The translations under genes and the position numbers were made by a program. DNA of 50,965 nt from Bdellovibrionia bacterium (GTDB taxonomy: Bacteria > Bdellovibrionota > Bdellovibrionia > Bdellovibrionales > JAUICD01): positions 1 through 50,965 of the forward strand of contig JAUICD010000020.1 in the NCBI GenBank assembly GCA_030427965.1. Reading direction: 5' to 3'. This document shows, piece after piece, positions 1 through 8,950 of this stretch; the stretch's first letter is position 1, and each line of letters opens with the position of its first letter. The notes under the pieces were generated by a model that was not told the origin of the DNA, searched no databases, and was given only the letters and a program-made list of their open reading frames with translations.

Positions 1-526
1 TGACAATATTTCCTTCAAAGGTTTGTCCCTTTGCAAGTAAAAAATCATCATTGGGAGGTATTTCAACTCCCGCCCCACCACCACTCAAATCAAAAAGCGG
101 TAATTCTTTTTTAATATCCATTTCATCTAAAGAGATAATTTCAAAATGAGCAGGGTATCCCTCAGGAACCACAACACGAAAAGACTCTCGTCTTTGAAGT
201 TTATAAAGTGGTGGCTTTGTACTCACAAGAGATGTTGTTGTGTTAAGTGGTTTTATTTTTGAACGAAGAAAATATTTGTCATTCCCAAAGTCGATCATTA
301 TCGTGATCGCTTCATCTTCGAATATTTCAAAAATGCCTTTTCTGTTGAGAGTGAGATTTCCATCATCCCACTCTTCAACCTCAAATTTGATCGATTTTCG
401 ACCTTGCAACTGCGCAATAATATCTTTTTTAGATTCAGACAAGAGAGTGTAGACTTTGCTCACTTCATCTTGAGAGTCGACCTTCGAAAAGAAATTCTTT
501 TCGTTCTCACTTTTTTCTTCAGACAC
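1..526 (-). CDS. PilZ-domain protein, partial (C-terminus beyond window)
   Basis: The minus strand is open from a GTG at 526 to the window edge (about 175 residues). A GAGG ribosome site lies six bases before this GTG. The first ~105 residues form a polar, beta-rich region. Then come RRESFR (the RxxxR c-di-GMP motif of PilZ domains) and, about 45 residues later, DLSGGGAG (the D/NxSxxG motif). An N-terminal flap followed by PilZ resembles YcgR-type flagellar brakes, so it probably binds c-di-GMP and may act on motility; that role is inference. It starts 9 bases after the HNH gene ends, so the two are probably co-transcribed. Confidence 0.75.
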   Translation of the reverse strand, partial: MSEEKSENEKNFFSKVDSQDEVSKVYTLLSESKKDIIAQLQGRKSIKFEVEEWDDGNLTLNRKGIFEIFEDEAITIMIDFGNDKYFLRSKIKPLNTTTSLVSTKPPLYKLQRRESFRVVVPEGYPAHFEIISLDEMDIKKELPLFDLSGGGAGVEIPPNDDFLLAKGQTFEGNIV

Positions 527-535
527 CACCAACCT

Positions 536-1060
536 CTAAATAACAGTTTTACCAGGTGCTGAAAAAAATAGATAGCTTTTCCACTTGTCTGGTGCTCGTG
601 CAAAATGAATTTCAATATCCAACTGTTGAGAGATTTGCCACTTAGGCTCTCGAGGTCTATTGAGAAGTGGCATTCTTGCTTCCTCAGGAGTTTTGTTGCC
701 CTTCTTCTGGTTACACTTTTTGCACGCAGTCACAATGTTTAACCATGACTTAGATCCCCCACGTGAAGCAGGAGTCACGTGATCCATCGTAAGCTCTCTA
801 GCAGAGAAACGTTTTGTACAGTATTGGCATGTATGTCCATCTCGCCGATAAATATTTTCACGACAAAATCGAATCTTAGGATAAATTCCCAGCCTCACAT
901 AAGTTTTCAAACGAATGACACTTGGAACCTGAAATGACTCTGCAAAACTTCTTACAATTTGGTCATGATGTTCCAGAACTTCAACTTTACCCTGGAACCA
1001 AAGTACGAATGCCTTTTTCCAATTTACAACTTTTAACGGTTCGTAACTCGCGTTGAGCAC
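536..1060 (-). CDS. HNH endonuclease family protein
   Basis: A 174-residue protein with LNASYEPLKVV at the start, CQYC near residue 78, an LTMDHVTP-ASRGG-N core and CKKC: the zinc-ribbon HNH fold common in stand-alone bacterial HNH proteins. Family members are predicted metal-dependent nucleases; the physiological substrate is generally unknown. GTG at 1060 is the first usable start in this frame and has only a weak ribosome site. An SD-like AAAGGGGG upstream instead faces an out-of-frame ATG near 1078 that opens a 16-codon ORF overlapping the start. The PilZ gene follows at once, so a housekeeping rather than a mobile role seems likely. Confidence 0.85.
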   Translation of the reverse strand: MLNASYEPLKVVNWKKAFVLWFQGKVEVLEHHDQIVRSFAESFQVPSVIRLKTYVRLGIYPKIRFCRENIYRRDGHTCQYCTKRFSARELTMDHVTPASRGGSKSWLNIVTACKKCNQKKGNKTPEEARMPLLNRPREPKWQISQQLDIEIHFARAPDKWKSYLFFSAPGKTVI

Positions 1061-1171
1061 GAGGGCTCGACTGTTTGATTCATTGAAAGCAGTACCCCCT
1101 TTTTTAATTCTTTCTTCAATTATCTCTTCTCCCGCAAACCCAGGTCAATAAAGGCTTTTGAGCCACTGGAC

Positions 1172-1504
1172 TTACGCCACTTTATTAAGTTTATTTCCAA
1201 ACAAATCATAATCCACGATTTGGAGTGCGACCTTTGTATAGGACCTTAAAGCCTTCTTACGTCGCTTTTCATAACCCACTCTTTCTAGTTCGGATTCCTT
1301 TTCACGAAGTTTTCTTAATAGAGAAATCACTTTTCCCGTTTCCATAGGAGGGCGTCTTAGATTCTCTTGATCTAGCAGTCCTTCTCCGCCCGCACTTACA
1401 GGTTGAGTTTTTTGATTTTGAGATGCCACCGATTGAGTCACTGGTTGAAAGTCTAGGTCGTCGGCCGTGTGAACTTCCATCGGTGCCGCCGATTTTAACT
1501 TCAT
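1172..1504 (-). CDS. Hypothetical small charged protein
   Basis: A 110-residue protein I do not recognise. ATG at 1504 is chosen because AAGGTGG lies just before it; an upstream in-frame start at 1537 lacks this. The first ~60 residues are low-complexity and polar, rich in Gln, Ser and Pro. The second half (about residues 60-90) is a strongly charged, probably helical segment with RKLREKESELERV and RRKKALRSY. There is no signal peptide or membrane segment. It sits between the meaB-like gene and the HNH/PilZ pair on the same strand. Confidence 0.55.
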   Translation of the reverse strand: MKLKSAAPMEVHTADDLDFQPVTQSVASQNQKTQPVSAGGEGLLDQENLRRPPMETGKVISLLRKLREKESELERVGYEKRRKKALRSYTKVALQIVDYDLFGNKLNKVA

Positions 1505-1623
1505 AATCCACCTTAGAATCCGATGATCCTTCATCAAGATGCACTCACAATAGATTCTATTAGCTTATCGGCATGCATAACACATTGCGTTAGTGGGCTG
1601 TTTCAATATGAGACGCAAAAACC

Positions 1624-2493
1624 CTAGAGCCCAAACAACGCTTGAAGAGATTTTAAATCTGAAACCTGGGAGACGTTTTTTAAAAGGTCACGTTCCATTT
1701 CAAGACGAAGCAAAGCCACAGCTTCAGCCTTCAAACGATCTACACTCCATCGTACTTTTTGAAACTCAGATTTTGATTTCACATTTATCAAGTGATTCAC
1801 AAATTCTCTAATCCCACTTCCATTGATCGCAGAAGTTTGAAGAACATCCACATTGCCATCTGAAATCCATTCCAATTCCTTAACAAGTGAATCCGCTCCT
1901 GCACGATCCGATTTATTTACCACAAAGAGATCTGCAATTTCCATAAGACCAGCTTTCATAGCTTGGATCCCATCTCCACTCTCAGGAACAAGCACAACAG
2001 ACGTATGATCTGATACATTCATAATCTCAAGTTCAGTTTGCCCAACGCCCACCGTTTCAATAAGCACAACATCAAACTTCGCAAAATCAAATGCCCTAAG
2101 CATCAAGTAAGCCTGAGCGCAAAGCCCCCCAAGACTCCCCCGAGACCCAACAGATCGCACAAACACATCTGAGTGTGTTTCAAGTGAAACATACCTCACT
2201 CGATCTCCTAGGATTGCTCCTTGGGTAAATGGACTAGATGGGTCTACTGCCAAAACACCCACTCGAAACCCTTTTTCTGAAATTTCTGAGATCATACAGT
2301 CTATCAGTGTAGACTTTCCTGCCCCCGGTGGTCCTGTTACCCCAATTCGGAATGCCAAATGAGATGGCTCGAGAAGTTCTTGATATTTTAAAGACTTAGC
2401 CCCTACCTTCTCAATTTCAGAGAGCAGTCGTGGAAAGGCATTTTGATCTCCAAGCACAACACTGTCTAATAAGTCCCTAATTCTGTCACCCAC
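1624..2493 (-). CDS. meaB: MeaB/ArgK-type G3E-family GTPase
   Basis: P-loop GTPase of the MeaB family, which guards and reloads adenosylcobalamin on methylmalonyl-CoA mutase or its relatives. Visible motifs are GVTGPPGAGKST (Walker A), AVDPSSPFTQGAILGDR (family signature, switch I), ETVGVGQTE (Walker B/switch II) and NKSD (base recognition). GTG at 2493 has GGAG eight bases upstream; a TTG at 2535 in the same frame is the alternative. Length (~290) is slightly under the usual ~320. No mutase gene is in the window, so the client enzyme must be elsewhere. The gene diverges from 2665. Confidence 0.88.
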   Translation of the reverse strand: MGDRIRDLLDSVVLGDQNAFPRLLSEIEKVGAKSLKYQELLEPSHLAFRIGVTGPPGAGKSTLIDCMISEISEKGFRVGVLAVDPSSPFTQGAILGDRVRYVSLETHSDVFVRSVGSRGSLGGLCAQAYLMLRAFDFAKFDVVLIETVGVGQTELEIMNVSDHTSVVLVPESGDGIQAMKAGLMEIADLFVVNKSDRAGADSLVKELEWISDGNVDVLQTSAINGSGIREFVNHLINVKSKSEFQKVRWSVDRLKAEAVALLRLEMERDLLKNVSQVSDLKSLQALFGL

Positions 2494-2556
2494 GGCAGAT
2501 TCTCCAAATGAATATAACTCTTTGAATATACACAAGAAATCTAAAGTCGGCCAAGA

Positions 2557-2576
2557 GGTGTTACATTCGTAACACC
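2557..2576. promoter_or_regulatory. Perfect dyad upstream of candidate sigma-54 promoter
   Basis: GGTGTTAC and GTAACACC form a perfect 8-bp inverted repeat around ATTC, between the divergent genes at 2493 and 2665. It lies about 85 bases upstream of the start point predicted for the sigma-54 promoter at 2625, a sensible position for an enhancer-binding activator. There is no T-tract, so a terminator is unlikely. Operator function is inferred. Confidence 0.45.
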
Positions 2577-2624
2577 AAGCATCTGGAGCACATGAAAGAA
2601 TCCCCTATTTTCAATAGCTTACGC

Positions 2625-2640
2625 TGGCACACATAGTGCC
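2625..2640 (+). promoter_or_regulatory. Candidate sigma-54 promoter for the lysine-rich protein gene
   Basis: TGGCACACATAGTGCC has the exact -24 element TGGCAC, the required GG-N10-GC spacing and a 3-of-4 match (GTGC) to the -12 TTGC. Predicted transcription would start near 2651, 14 bases before the ATG at 2665, leaving just room for the AAGAGG ribosome site. Confidence 0.5.
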
Positions 2641-2664
2641 TATAAGACAAGTAAGAGGTAAGAA

Positions 2665-3765
2665 ATGTTCAATCAAAAGGAAAAATCCTATCTGATCTTT
2701 GCAGGCGCAATCGTGCTCCTTGTGCTTTCCTTTTTTAGCCTTGTGGATCCAATCACACGCTCCACATCTGATGGCAATTCACGCATAAGAACTCTTCGAG
2801 ACGTTTTATCTGATCCTCTTTCAATAAACCGAGCACTCAAAATCGGTAAGAATACGCGCAACCAAGGCTCTACCAAAGATCTACTTGCGCTCTTTAAGAC
2901 CAAAAAGAAAGACAACCTCAAACCAAAACTTGTCGCTAAGGGAAAAAAGAAGGTTACAAAAAAGAAAGTGGCAAAAAAGAAGAAAAAGAAAAAAAAGAAG
3001 AAAAAACCATCTCTTGAAATTGAGGTTGTTGAAAAAAAGGAAGATGATTTTGTACAAAATGAATCAATTGAGTTAGATGACAATCCATACATAAATTCAG
3101 CAAAACAAGAAGACGAAGAAGATCAAACAAGAACAGAAGAAGAGTGGATTGAATATCTTTTTAATGCACCTTCAGTTGAAAAGTTTGAAGAATTCTTGCT
3201 TGCTCACCGTACAAATGAAGTTGATATCGACATGTATTACAGAATCACTCTTTTGCTTTTAGAAAGTAACAGACTTGAATTAAACAAATACGGATTGCTC
3301 GCACTTGCCAGTACACCAAGCTATACAAGTTTTGCACACCTTGCAATTGTGGCAGAAGATCACCCCAAATCAAAAATTCAAAATAAGGCCAAAGCAGAAC
3401 TCAATACATATAGTTCACTCAAACACCTAGCACTTATTCGAAATGCTTTGAGCGATGATGTCTCAGTCATCCGATATCACGGTGCTCGTCTTATAGGAAT
3501 CTCTGCAGATCGAAACCTGATCTCCATCGATCCTGATTCAGGAGATCGAGGACTTCGAGATCCAAACGACCCCAATACAGCAAATATCATTCAAAACTCT
3601 GAAAAATATATTCCACTTATTGAAGTACTCGATCGAGTTGCAAACAACGACTCTGTTGGCATCGTTCGCGAAGCCGCATTTAACTCCGCTCGCATAATCG
3701 ACGAACGGTTGGGCTCCATCCAAGTTGCCAACACCCCACCTAGTGTTCCATCTGAACCAAACTAA
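2665..3765 (+). CDS. Membrane-anchored protein with poly-lysine tract and helical repeats
   Basis: A 366-residue protein of unknown function. Residues ~9-27 form one transmembrane or signal-anchor helix. A linker to ~90 is followed by a very lysine-rich stretch (about 92-114, nearly all K with V/A/T), then an acidic segment (about 120-160, many D/E). From ~160 it becomes helical with Leu/Ala patterns reminiscent of HEAT repeats (segments around LLLLESNRLELNKYGLLALA and VIRYHGARLIG), ending in a Pro-rich tail. The basic tract beside an acidic tract suggests a charged flexible linker between membrane anchor and repeat domain. It has its own candidate sigma-54 promoter, hinting at co-regulation with flagellar genes. 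Confidence 0.7.
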   Translation: MFNQKEKSYLIFAGAIVLLVLSFFSLVDPITRSTSDGNSRIRTLRDVLSDPLSINRALKIGKNTRNQGSTKDLLALFKTKKKDNLKPKLVAKGKKKVTKKKVAKKKKKKKKKKKPSLEIEVVEKKEDDFVQNESIELDDNPYINSAKQEDEEDQTRTEEEWIEYLFNAPSVEKFEEFLLAHRTNEVDIDMYYRITLLLLESNRLELNKYGLLALASTPSYTSFAHLAIVAEDHPKSKIQNKAKAELNTYSSLKHLALIRNALSDDVSVIRYHGARLIGISADRNLISIDPDSGDRGLRDPNDPNTANIIQNSEKYIPLIEVLDRVANNDSVGIVREAAFNSARIIDERLGSIQVANTPPSVPSEPN

Positions 3766-3842
3766 AGTTTTATTCTAGACATTGCACTCTTTGATATCAT
3801 TGTTTTGCTGACACCCCTTAGGCTCTCGAATAAACTTGGTAT

Positions 3843-4568
3843 ATGCGCCTTCAGGTATGGATCTGTATTCTTCTACAAACTCAATTTGCTTTTGCTGGTA
3901 TCGATATTCCGACTGGACTTGATGAAAATGACCGAAGCGAAACATTGGAAATTCTTGGAGCAGGAACGTCCACAAAAATATTAACTGAGCCCTACCCTCT
4001 TGGTGGGTACAGTGGAGTCGAGGTTGGGGTCACTGTTGAAAGTATCCCGACCGAAGATCTTTCTCGACTTGGAGAACAAACAGAAGACCAAGATACGTTG
4101 GTTTACCCAAAACTCACTATTGGAAAAGGGCTTTACAACAATATCGATGGTTTTTTGAATTTTGTTCCATACAACGAAAGTACCAACATCAGTCAATTTG
4201 GCGGTCTTGTGAAATGGAGCTTTTATCAAGCCACATTCATGCCTGCTAGTTTTTCACTCGCAGTCTTTGGAAATGACACCAATATCCGCAACAAAGTTTT
4301 TGTCCAAACTGCTGGGTATGCTCTTGTTACAGGGATTACAATGAAGTATCTCTCCATCTACTTTGCGGCTGGGCAATCTTACTCAACTGGTCAATTTGTC
4401 GGAGGAACTAATGGAATCACTCAATCTGGAGATAACGAAAAAGAAGATATCAAAAGATTCTTTTTTACAATTGGTGGAGTATTAAAAGTCGATCCCGTCT
4501 TTGTAGCTATTGAGATGTCTCAATATACAGTTCCTGTCATGAGTGGAAAAATAGGAATCAAGTTTTAG
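3843..4568 (+). CDS. Probable outer-membrane beta-barrel protein, unknown function
   Basis: A 241-residue exported protein: the N-terminus carries a signal peptide (hydrophobic [13 protein letters not shown], cleavage near residue 18-20). The mature part has alternating hydrophobic/polar strands with many Gly, Tyr and Phe, and the C-terminus ends in Phe (KIGIKF), as in many outer-membrane barrels. I recognise no named family. The ribosome site is weak. Its last 11 bases overlap the 3' end of the convergent rfaE2 gene, so there is no room for a conventional terminator. Confidence 0.65.
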   Translation: MRLQVWICILLQTQFAFAGIDIPTGLDENDRSETLEILGAGTSTKILTEPYPLGGYSGVEVGVTVESIPTEDLSRLGEQTEDQDTLVYPKLTIGKGLYNNIDGFLNFVPYNESTNISQFGGLVKWSFYQATFMPASFSLAVFGNDTNIRNKVFVQTAGYALVTGITMKYLSIYFAAGQSYSTGQFVGGTNGITQSGDNEKEDIKRFFFTIGGVLKVDPVFVAIEMSQYTVPVMSGKIGIKF

Positions 4569-5046
4569 AAGTGCTGAATGATTCAATGATTTTTTCAACA
4601 ATTCCTGTTGTCGAATTTCCTGGAACAAATTGCAAACTCTGAACGGCTCCACCGTATTTTTCAACAAACTCCCAACCCACAATCTCTTCCTTCTTCCAAT
4701 CTCCACCTTTAACAAGAATATCCGGTTTCACCAATTCGATAAGATTTCTTGGAGTCTCTTCATCAAATAGGCAAACAAAGTCCACACAAGAAAGAGATGC
4801 CAATATTTCAGCTCGACTTTGTTGGTCAAGTATAGGACGGTTTTCACCCTTAAGTCTTTTGACACTCGAATCTGAGTTAAGCCCCACAAACAAATAATCA
4901 CCAAGAGATTTGGCTTCTTTCAAATACCTCACATGACCGACATGAAGAAGGTCAAAACATCCGTTTGTGAAAACAACTTTTCCTCCACCTTTACGCTTAG
5001 AGGAAAGTTGAGATTCTATATTTGATGCCTCAAGAACAATACCCAA
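4558..5046 (-). CDS. rfaE2: D-beta-D-heptose 1-phosphate adenylyltransferase (RfaE2/HldE C-terminal type)
   Basis: Cytidylyltransferase-fold enzyme that adenylates heptose 1-phosphate to make ADP-heptose for the LPS inner core. Visible motifs: [19 protein letters not shown] (nucleotide-binding HxGH), [16 protein letters not shown] and KGGDW, with a [11 protein letters not shown] end. It is the stand-alone adenylyltransferase, not the kinase fusion HldE. The frame has no ATG. TTG at 5046 starts two bases after the upstream stop and gives a family-typical length; TTG at 5106 is the alternative, overlapping the RDD gene by 59 bases. The kinase partner (RfaE1) is not in the window. Confidence 0.85.
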   Translation of the reverse strand: MGIVLEASNIESQLSSKRKGGGKVVFTNGCFDLLHVGHVRYLKEAKSLGDYLFVGLNSDSSVKRLKGENRPILDQQSRAEILASLSCVDFVCLFDEETPRNLIELVKPDILVKGGDWKKEEIVGWEFVEKYGGAVQSLQFVPGNSTTGIVEKIIESFSTSKT

Positions 5047-5047
5047 T

Positions 5048-5803
5048 CTAACTGACTCGAACCATTCGGGTACGCGTGAGAATTCCAAGGAGGTCTCGAC
5101 GGACAATCAAACCCAGAATTGGAAGTATAAAAATTCCAGTTAGAGTCATTACCATACAACGCCACAAGATTCGAAATGGGTACAACGCTGAATTACGCTG
5201 GGAGCTCCGTCCAATCGCAAGATCAAATGCCCACTCACCAACTGTTGAAGAAAAGAAACTACGGGATACAATGAGATAAAAATTCAATACAGAAAGCACA
5301 AGCAGCCCAATACTAATCTGAGTTGCAAGATCTCCACGTGAATTCAACATGACTGTCACAGGGTCCACTTCTGTGATTGTCAAAAGAGGAACGGCAAACA
5401 AACTTATCAGGCCCAGTGTTACCAAAAAGTCCAAGAAGAAAGGACCCAAAGCCGGAGCTGCAAAAATTTCTTTTCTCTGAGTCATCTCTAAACGCGGTTT
5501 CTCAATCGGCTTTTCAAGTTGGGTTTCTTCTTTTATTGATTCAATTGTCGTTTCATCAATTTTTGATTCAACAGAAGTTTGCGTGCGCGATCGAATGGAA
5601 TCAAAAGTATCTCGATCCAATTCTTCATAAAATTTGATTGTGGGATCCTTCAGAGAACGAAAAGACTCCTCTGATTGGGCTTGAGGTATGGATTGCGCGC
5701 GCGCCTGTTCCATCTCTTCTTTGAGTTCAATCACTTTTTTGTGGAACCCCAAACCCTCATTGATCGGTTTAAACTCAAAATCATCCTTTGGTTCCATGGC
5801 CAC
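5048..5803 (-). CDS. RDD-like integral membrane protein
   Basis: A 251-residue protein. Residues 1-110 are soluble, charged and Glu/Gln-rich. The rest has three or four transmembrane helices (around [36 protein letters not shown] and [16 protein letters not shown]). The segment [15 protein letters not shown] resembles the conserved loop of RDD-family proteins (TLGK..LGLRV), and charged residues flank the last helix (RRDLLG). The assignment is tentative. GTG at 5803 has GGAGG six bases upstream. It lies between rsmE (gap of 10 bases) and rfaE2 in one operon. Confidence 0.6.
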   Translation of the reverse strand: MAMEPKDDFEFKPINEGLGFHKKVIELKEEMEQARAQSIPQAQSEESFRSLKDPTIKFYEELDRDTFDSIRSRTQTSVESKIDETTIESIKEETQLEKPIEKPRLEMTQRKEIFAAPALGPFFLDFLVTLGLISLFAVPLLTITEVDPVTVMLNSRGDLATQISIGLLVLSVLNFYLIVSRSFFSSTVGEWAFDLAIGRSSQRNSALYPFRILWRCMVMTLTGIFILPILGLIVRRDLLGILTRTRMVRVS

Positions 5804-5813
5804 AGATCGCCTC

Positions 5814-6566
5814 CTATTTCATCAAATCCAGTTCATACTTTATGACGCTCACAATTGCCACGCAAGCCGTTTCAACCCGCAAGATTTGGCGTCCAAGTGT
5901 CACTGGACTTAGTTTATCTCCTTGAAATCTCTCAACTTCTCTCTTTGAAAAGCCACCTTCACTTCCCACAAAAACCCAAACATCTTTGGGATTTTTCAGC
6001 ATGCGGCCACTGAGGGCGTCCTTGATCGCAAGCTCACTCTCCCCTTCATATGGAAATAGACCCAAGGCGTCGCTTTCTCGGTTAAAACTTTCTAGACATT
6101 TATCCAGGCTGACACACTTTCTGACTTCCATTATTTCGCTGCGACCACACTGCTCCGTTGCAGCTTTTACAATCTTACTCCATCTTTCCACACGTTTTTC
6201 CAACTTCGGACCCATCGACTTAAAGTAACTGTAGTCTGAAAGAAATGGAGTTACGCTTCTTACACCCAGTTCCACAGATTTTTCGATAATTTCATCAAGC
6301 TTTGCTGGCTTAGGGTGGGAGACAAGAAGGTGTATGTAAGGCCTATGAATAGCATCTACCTTTCGAGTCTCTAGAACATGAACCTCAGCAGATTTTTTTG
6401 ATACCAACTTCACTTCAACGAAATAAGCAAACCCATCACCAATCAGCACTTCAAATTTAGAACCCACCTCTTGTCGACAAACACCAAAAATATGCTTGAA
6501 CTTCTCACCTTCAATAAGAAATCCTGCCTCCTTTTTGGCATCCCCCGAAAGCCAATATCGCCTCAT
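5814..6566 (-). CDS. rsmE: 16S rRNA (uracil-1498-N3)-methyltransferase RsmE
   Basis: SPOUT-class RNA methyltransferase that modifies U1498 of 16S rRNA. The 250-residue length fits the family. N-terminal PUA-like region starts MRRYWL; the middle carries KPAKLDEIIEKSVELGV, then AATEQCGRS; the C-terminal knot has VGSEGGFSKREVE and LGRQILRVETA, the SAM-binding signature. Its ATG overlaps the stop of prmA in ATGA, so the two are translationally coupled; prmA-rsmE is a widely conserved pair. Confidence 0.96.
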   Translation of the reverse strand: MRRYWLSGDAKKEAGFLIEGEKFKHIFGVCRQEVGSKFEVLIGDGFAYFVEVKLVSKKSAEVHVLETRKVDAIHRPYIHLLVSHPKPAKLDEIIEKSVELGVRSVTPFLSDYSYFKSMGPKLEKRVERWSKIVKAATEQCGRSEIMEVRKCVSLDKCLESFNRESDALGLFPYEGESELAIKDALSGRMLKNPKDVWVFVGSEGGFSKREVERFQGDKLSPVTLGRQILRVETACVAIVSVIKYELDLMK

Positions 6567-7468
6567 TTCACTTTCCTCTTCTTATAGACGTACCCGACCC
6601 ACTCACCTTTTTGTATTCGCTCCACAAAGTCCAACTCATTCTTAGCTTGAAATTTTAAATTGAAATCACTTTCTCTCTCACACAATATCCCCGTTAATAT
6701 CAAAGTCCCACCAGAGTTTAAACAACCAACAAGCTCACTCTGTAAGCGCACCAAAACGCCATCAATTATATTTGCTAAGACAAGGTCAAAACTCTCTTTC
6801 ACACTTGAAAGATCTTGAGCCGAAATCTCAATCTGCATGCATTTGTTTTTCTCAATGTTTTCTTTAGCTGTACTAGCTGCATCTTTGTCAATTTCAGTGG
6901 CATAAATTCTATTGATCTTGAGTCTCTCGCCGATAATGGCCAAAACACCTGTTCCCGTTCCAACATCAATCATCGAGCTAGGCACAGTCTCGCCAACTGT
7001 ACGAACCAAAAGTTCCGAAGCAATTTGAGTTGTTTCATGCGTGCCAGTTCCAAAAGCCATACCTGGATCAATGTATATTGGAAACTTGGCTTCAATAGGA
7101 GCCTCCATCCAAGAAGGGACAATCCAAAAATCTTGAAAAAGACAAAAGGGTTGAAATCCCTTTTTCCACTCTGCTTGCCAATCCTCTGTCTTGTTTTTTG
7201 TAACTGAGATCTCTCCAACTTGAAATGCTGACTGAAGTTCTTTGATCAAGGTTGCTGAAGGCTCTTCATTGAAGTAAATTTTTATAGAAAATAGATCTGG
7301 ATTCTTGATATTGGTCCGATATTCCTCATCCAGTTGATCAAATTCAAGAGACTCACTAAAACCTGTTGCACCAAATTCAAGACAAAAATCTGTTAAGCGA
7401 TCTTCTTCAGATCGTTTAACATCGGAAATATTCAAACTGAAATAAAAATCTTCTTGTCCCAACACCAA
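6563..7468 (-). CDS. prmA: Ribosomal protein L11 methyltransferase PrmA
   Basis: SAM-dependent methyltransferase that trimethylates ribosomal protein L11. Motifs: DPGMAFGTGTHETT, MIDVGTGTGVLAI (SAM motif I), ATEIDKDAAS and VLANIIDGVLV (the NPPY-like catalytic region of PrmA is N-I-I-D here). Length (~300) is normal. An in-frame stop lies just upstream, so the start must be TTG/GTG/TTG at 7468, 7465 or 7462; no ATG is available. It is the first gene of the prmA-rsmE-RDD-rfaE2 run. Confidence 0.93.
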   Translation of the reverse strand: MVLGQEDFYFSLNISDVKRSEEDRLTDFCLEFGATGFSESLEFDQLDEEYRTNIKNPDLFSIKIYFNEEPSATLIKELQSAFQVGEISVTKNKTEDWQAEWKKGFQPFCLFQDFWIVPSWMEAPIEAKFPIYIDPGMAFGTGTHETTQIASELLVRTVGETVPSSMIDVGTGTGVLAIIGERLKINRIYATEIDKDAASTAKENIEKNKCMQIEISAQDLSSVKESFDLVLANIIDGVLVRLQSELVGCLNSGGTLILTGILCERESDFNLKFQAKNELDFVERIQKGEWVGYVYKKRKVK

Positions 7469-7511
7469 TGCTTATACCGCATTTTTGTATCAGGTCTACC
7501 TTAGGGTGCAA

Positions 7512-8153
7512 TTATTGGGTCAATAATGGAACTTCAAGCTCGGACTCATCACTTTCAGCTCGCCCAGTTTTGGGACCATTTGGATTCCTCAAAACTGAAG
7601 AAATTTCTCGTCCCCCACGCTCTTCCATATCTTGCATTGGAGAATTGAGTTTCAACTCATCAGTACTTGCTTCAACCACTTTCTCACTTTCTACATGAAT
7701 ATCTGCTGATTTAGATTTTTTCATCTCTGCCCGAGCCACATTGACTTTGTCTCCCGTCATAATTGCCTGATACTCAAGCACTCCACCAGTTTTAGCAGGA
7801 ATTTTTTCAATCAACCGACCAATACTCACTTTTTCATGCACAGATATAAGCTCGATTTTTCCAACAGGAATCATGACATTGTCGTCCACGATTTTTCTAA
7901 AATTGTCTTGAACAGTCAATCGCCTCTCAACCGGGACAATCATTCCTTTTTGCATTCCTTGATTTTGACCCGCATTGATATAATAGTCGTGATAGCTCGG
8001 ATCACTTTCTGAGAGCTTGAAGTTTTTTGTGACTTGTACGACGTGAAACTCTTCTTCTAATGCGAAAGCATTGATTGCTTGAAACGTAAATAACGAGAAC
8101 AATATTAGAATTCCAACGACAAACATTGCTCTTCCAGCCAAACTTGCTAACAT
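7512..8153 (-). CDS. Exported protein, FlgT C-terminal-like
   Basis: A 213-residue protein with an N-terminal hydrophobic signal or anchor (residues 8-31). The middle reads as an SH3-like beta fold: INAGQNQGMQKGMIVPV, then VGKIELISVHEKVSIGRLI. This resembles the C-terminal domain of FlgT and similar periplasmic proteins that stabilise the flagellar motor. The last ~60 residues are polar and disordered. The resemblance is by pattern only. It lies downstream of the flagellar block on the same strand, which fits an accessory envelope or flagellar role. Confidence 0.55.
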   Translation of the reverse strand: MLASLAGRAMFVVGILILFSLFTFQAINAFALEEEFHVVQVTKNFKLSESDPSYHDYYINAGQNQGMQKGMIVPVERRLTVQDNFRKIVDDNVMIPVGKIELISVHEKVSIGRLIEKIPAKTGGVLEYQAIMTGDKVNVARAEMKKSKSADIHVESEKVVEASTDELKLNSPMQDMEERGGREISSVLRNPNGPKTGRAESDESELEVPLLTQ

Positions 8154-8331
8154 TTCGACACCCCTTCCCTGGTCACTCCCTCCTTGGTGTCAAATAAGCC
8201 TTCCTGGCTAATATATTAATCGGAATGCTGGGATGTCTCTTAACGAGACCAATGGTTATAAGTTTATGTCGACTATATAATAGATGTCAGACCACTTTTG
8301 AGACTCTAAGAACCTAAGATGCACAATAAAC

Positions 8332-8378
8332 CTTACAAACTAGCCTACAATAGTGTTGGTCTTTGATAACCATGGACT
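8332..8378. repeat. Single-arm copy of the palindromic repeat family
   Basis: About 47 bases match the left arm of the element at 22641. Over GCCTACAA to CCATGGACT (36 bases) there are only two differences. It lacks the second arm and so cannot fold like the full copy. It lies between the FlgT-like gene and the 3' end of fliW. The rest of this ~280-base gap shows no recognisable gene. Confidence 0.75.
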
Positions 8379-8434
8379 CACAGAGTTCCAAAGTAACCTA
8401 GCACCCAATTGGAGCGCATGCATTTTAGCTTGGT

Positions 8435-8950
8435 CTATACGTTATCGGTAAGGCGGACAAAGACTTCACAGTCTCTTTTCTTTGGACCTTGGTCCGTCGA
8501 TGCCCCTGAATAGATACGCTGTTGAAGATCTTTAAAAATAGGTTCTCGAATGGCTAGATCATTGTCTTGAAGAACGCATTGCCTTGCGATTCTATTTTTA
8601 ACATTTACAACAATTGGAGCTTTAAGGTTTGCAGTCATTTGAGTCGGATTTTCAGGAATTGTCACAATATTAAAAATACGAGCTTCACCCACAGTTTTAA
8701 TTTGTATGGCTTCCAATTCATGTCGATTCAACTCAACTGAATAAGAACTTGAGAAGAGTTCAGGTTCTAAAATTGGAAATGCAACATCAGAGGAGTCACA
8801 ACTTTGCAACCAGATAAAGACTTCATCATGTGGATCTTCAACCATGATATATTTTTTAATATGACCAAAGCCCAGTATTCCTTCTGGAAACTCAATCACA
8901 TCTTCTTGGTCATATTGAACACGACCAAATCTAGAAGTCTCTAAATCCAT
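8435..8950 (-). CDS. fliW: Flagellar assembly factor FliW
   Basis: FliW binds CsrA and relieves its repression of flagellin translation; free flagellin competes for FliW, forming a partner-switch checkpoint. The protein shows the family pattern: FGRVQYDQEDVIEFPEGILGF near the start, then IWLQSCDSSDVAFPILEP, NIVTIPENPTQMTANLKAPIVVN and RQCVLQDNDL. ATG at 8950 follows GGGGGGAA; an in-frame ATG at 9001 would add 17 residues not typical of FliW. It follows csrA by ~125 bases. The C-terminal extension after ~residue 140 (to TDNV) is longer than in Bacillus FliW. Confidence 0.95.
   Translation of the reverse strand: MDLETSRFGRVQYDQEDVIEFPEGILGFGHIKKYIMVEDPHDEVFIWLQSCDSSDVAFPILEPELFSSSYSVELNRHELEAIQIKTVGEARIFNIVTIPENPTQMTANLKAPIVVNVKNRIARQCVLQDNDLAIREPIFKDLQQRIYSGASTDQGPKKRDCEVFVRLTDNV

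Noticed and set aside
2688..3092. Phe-rich minus-strand frame opposite the lysine tract
   Set aside because: It is the mirror of the A-rich lysine codons and has no independent coding evidence.
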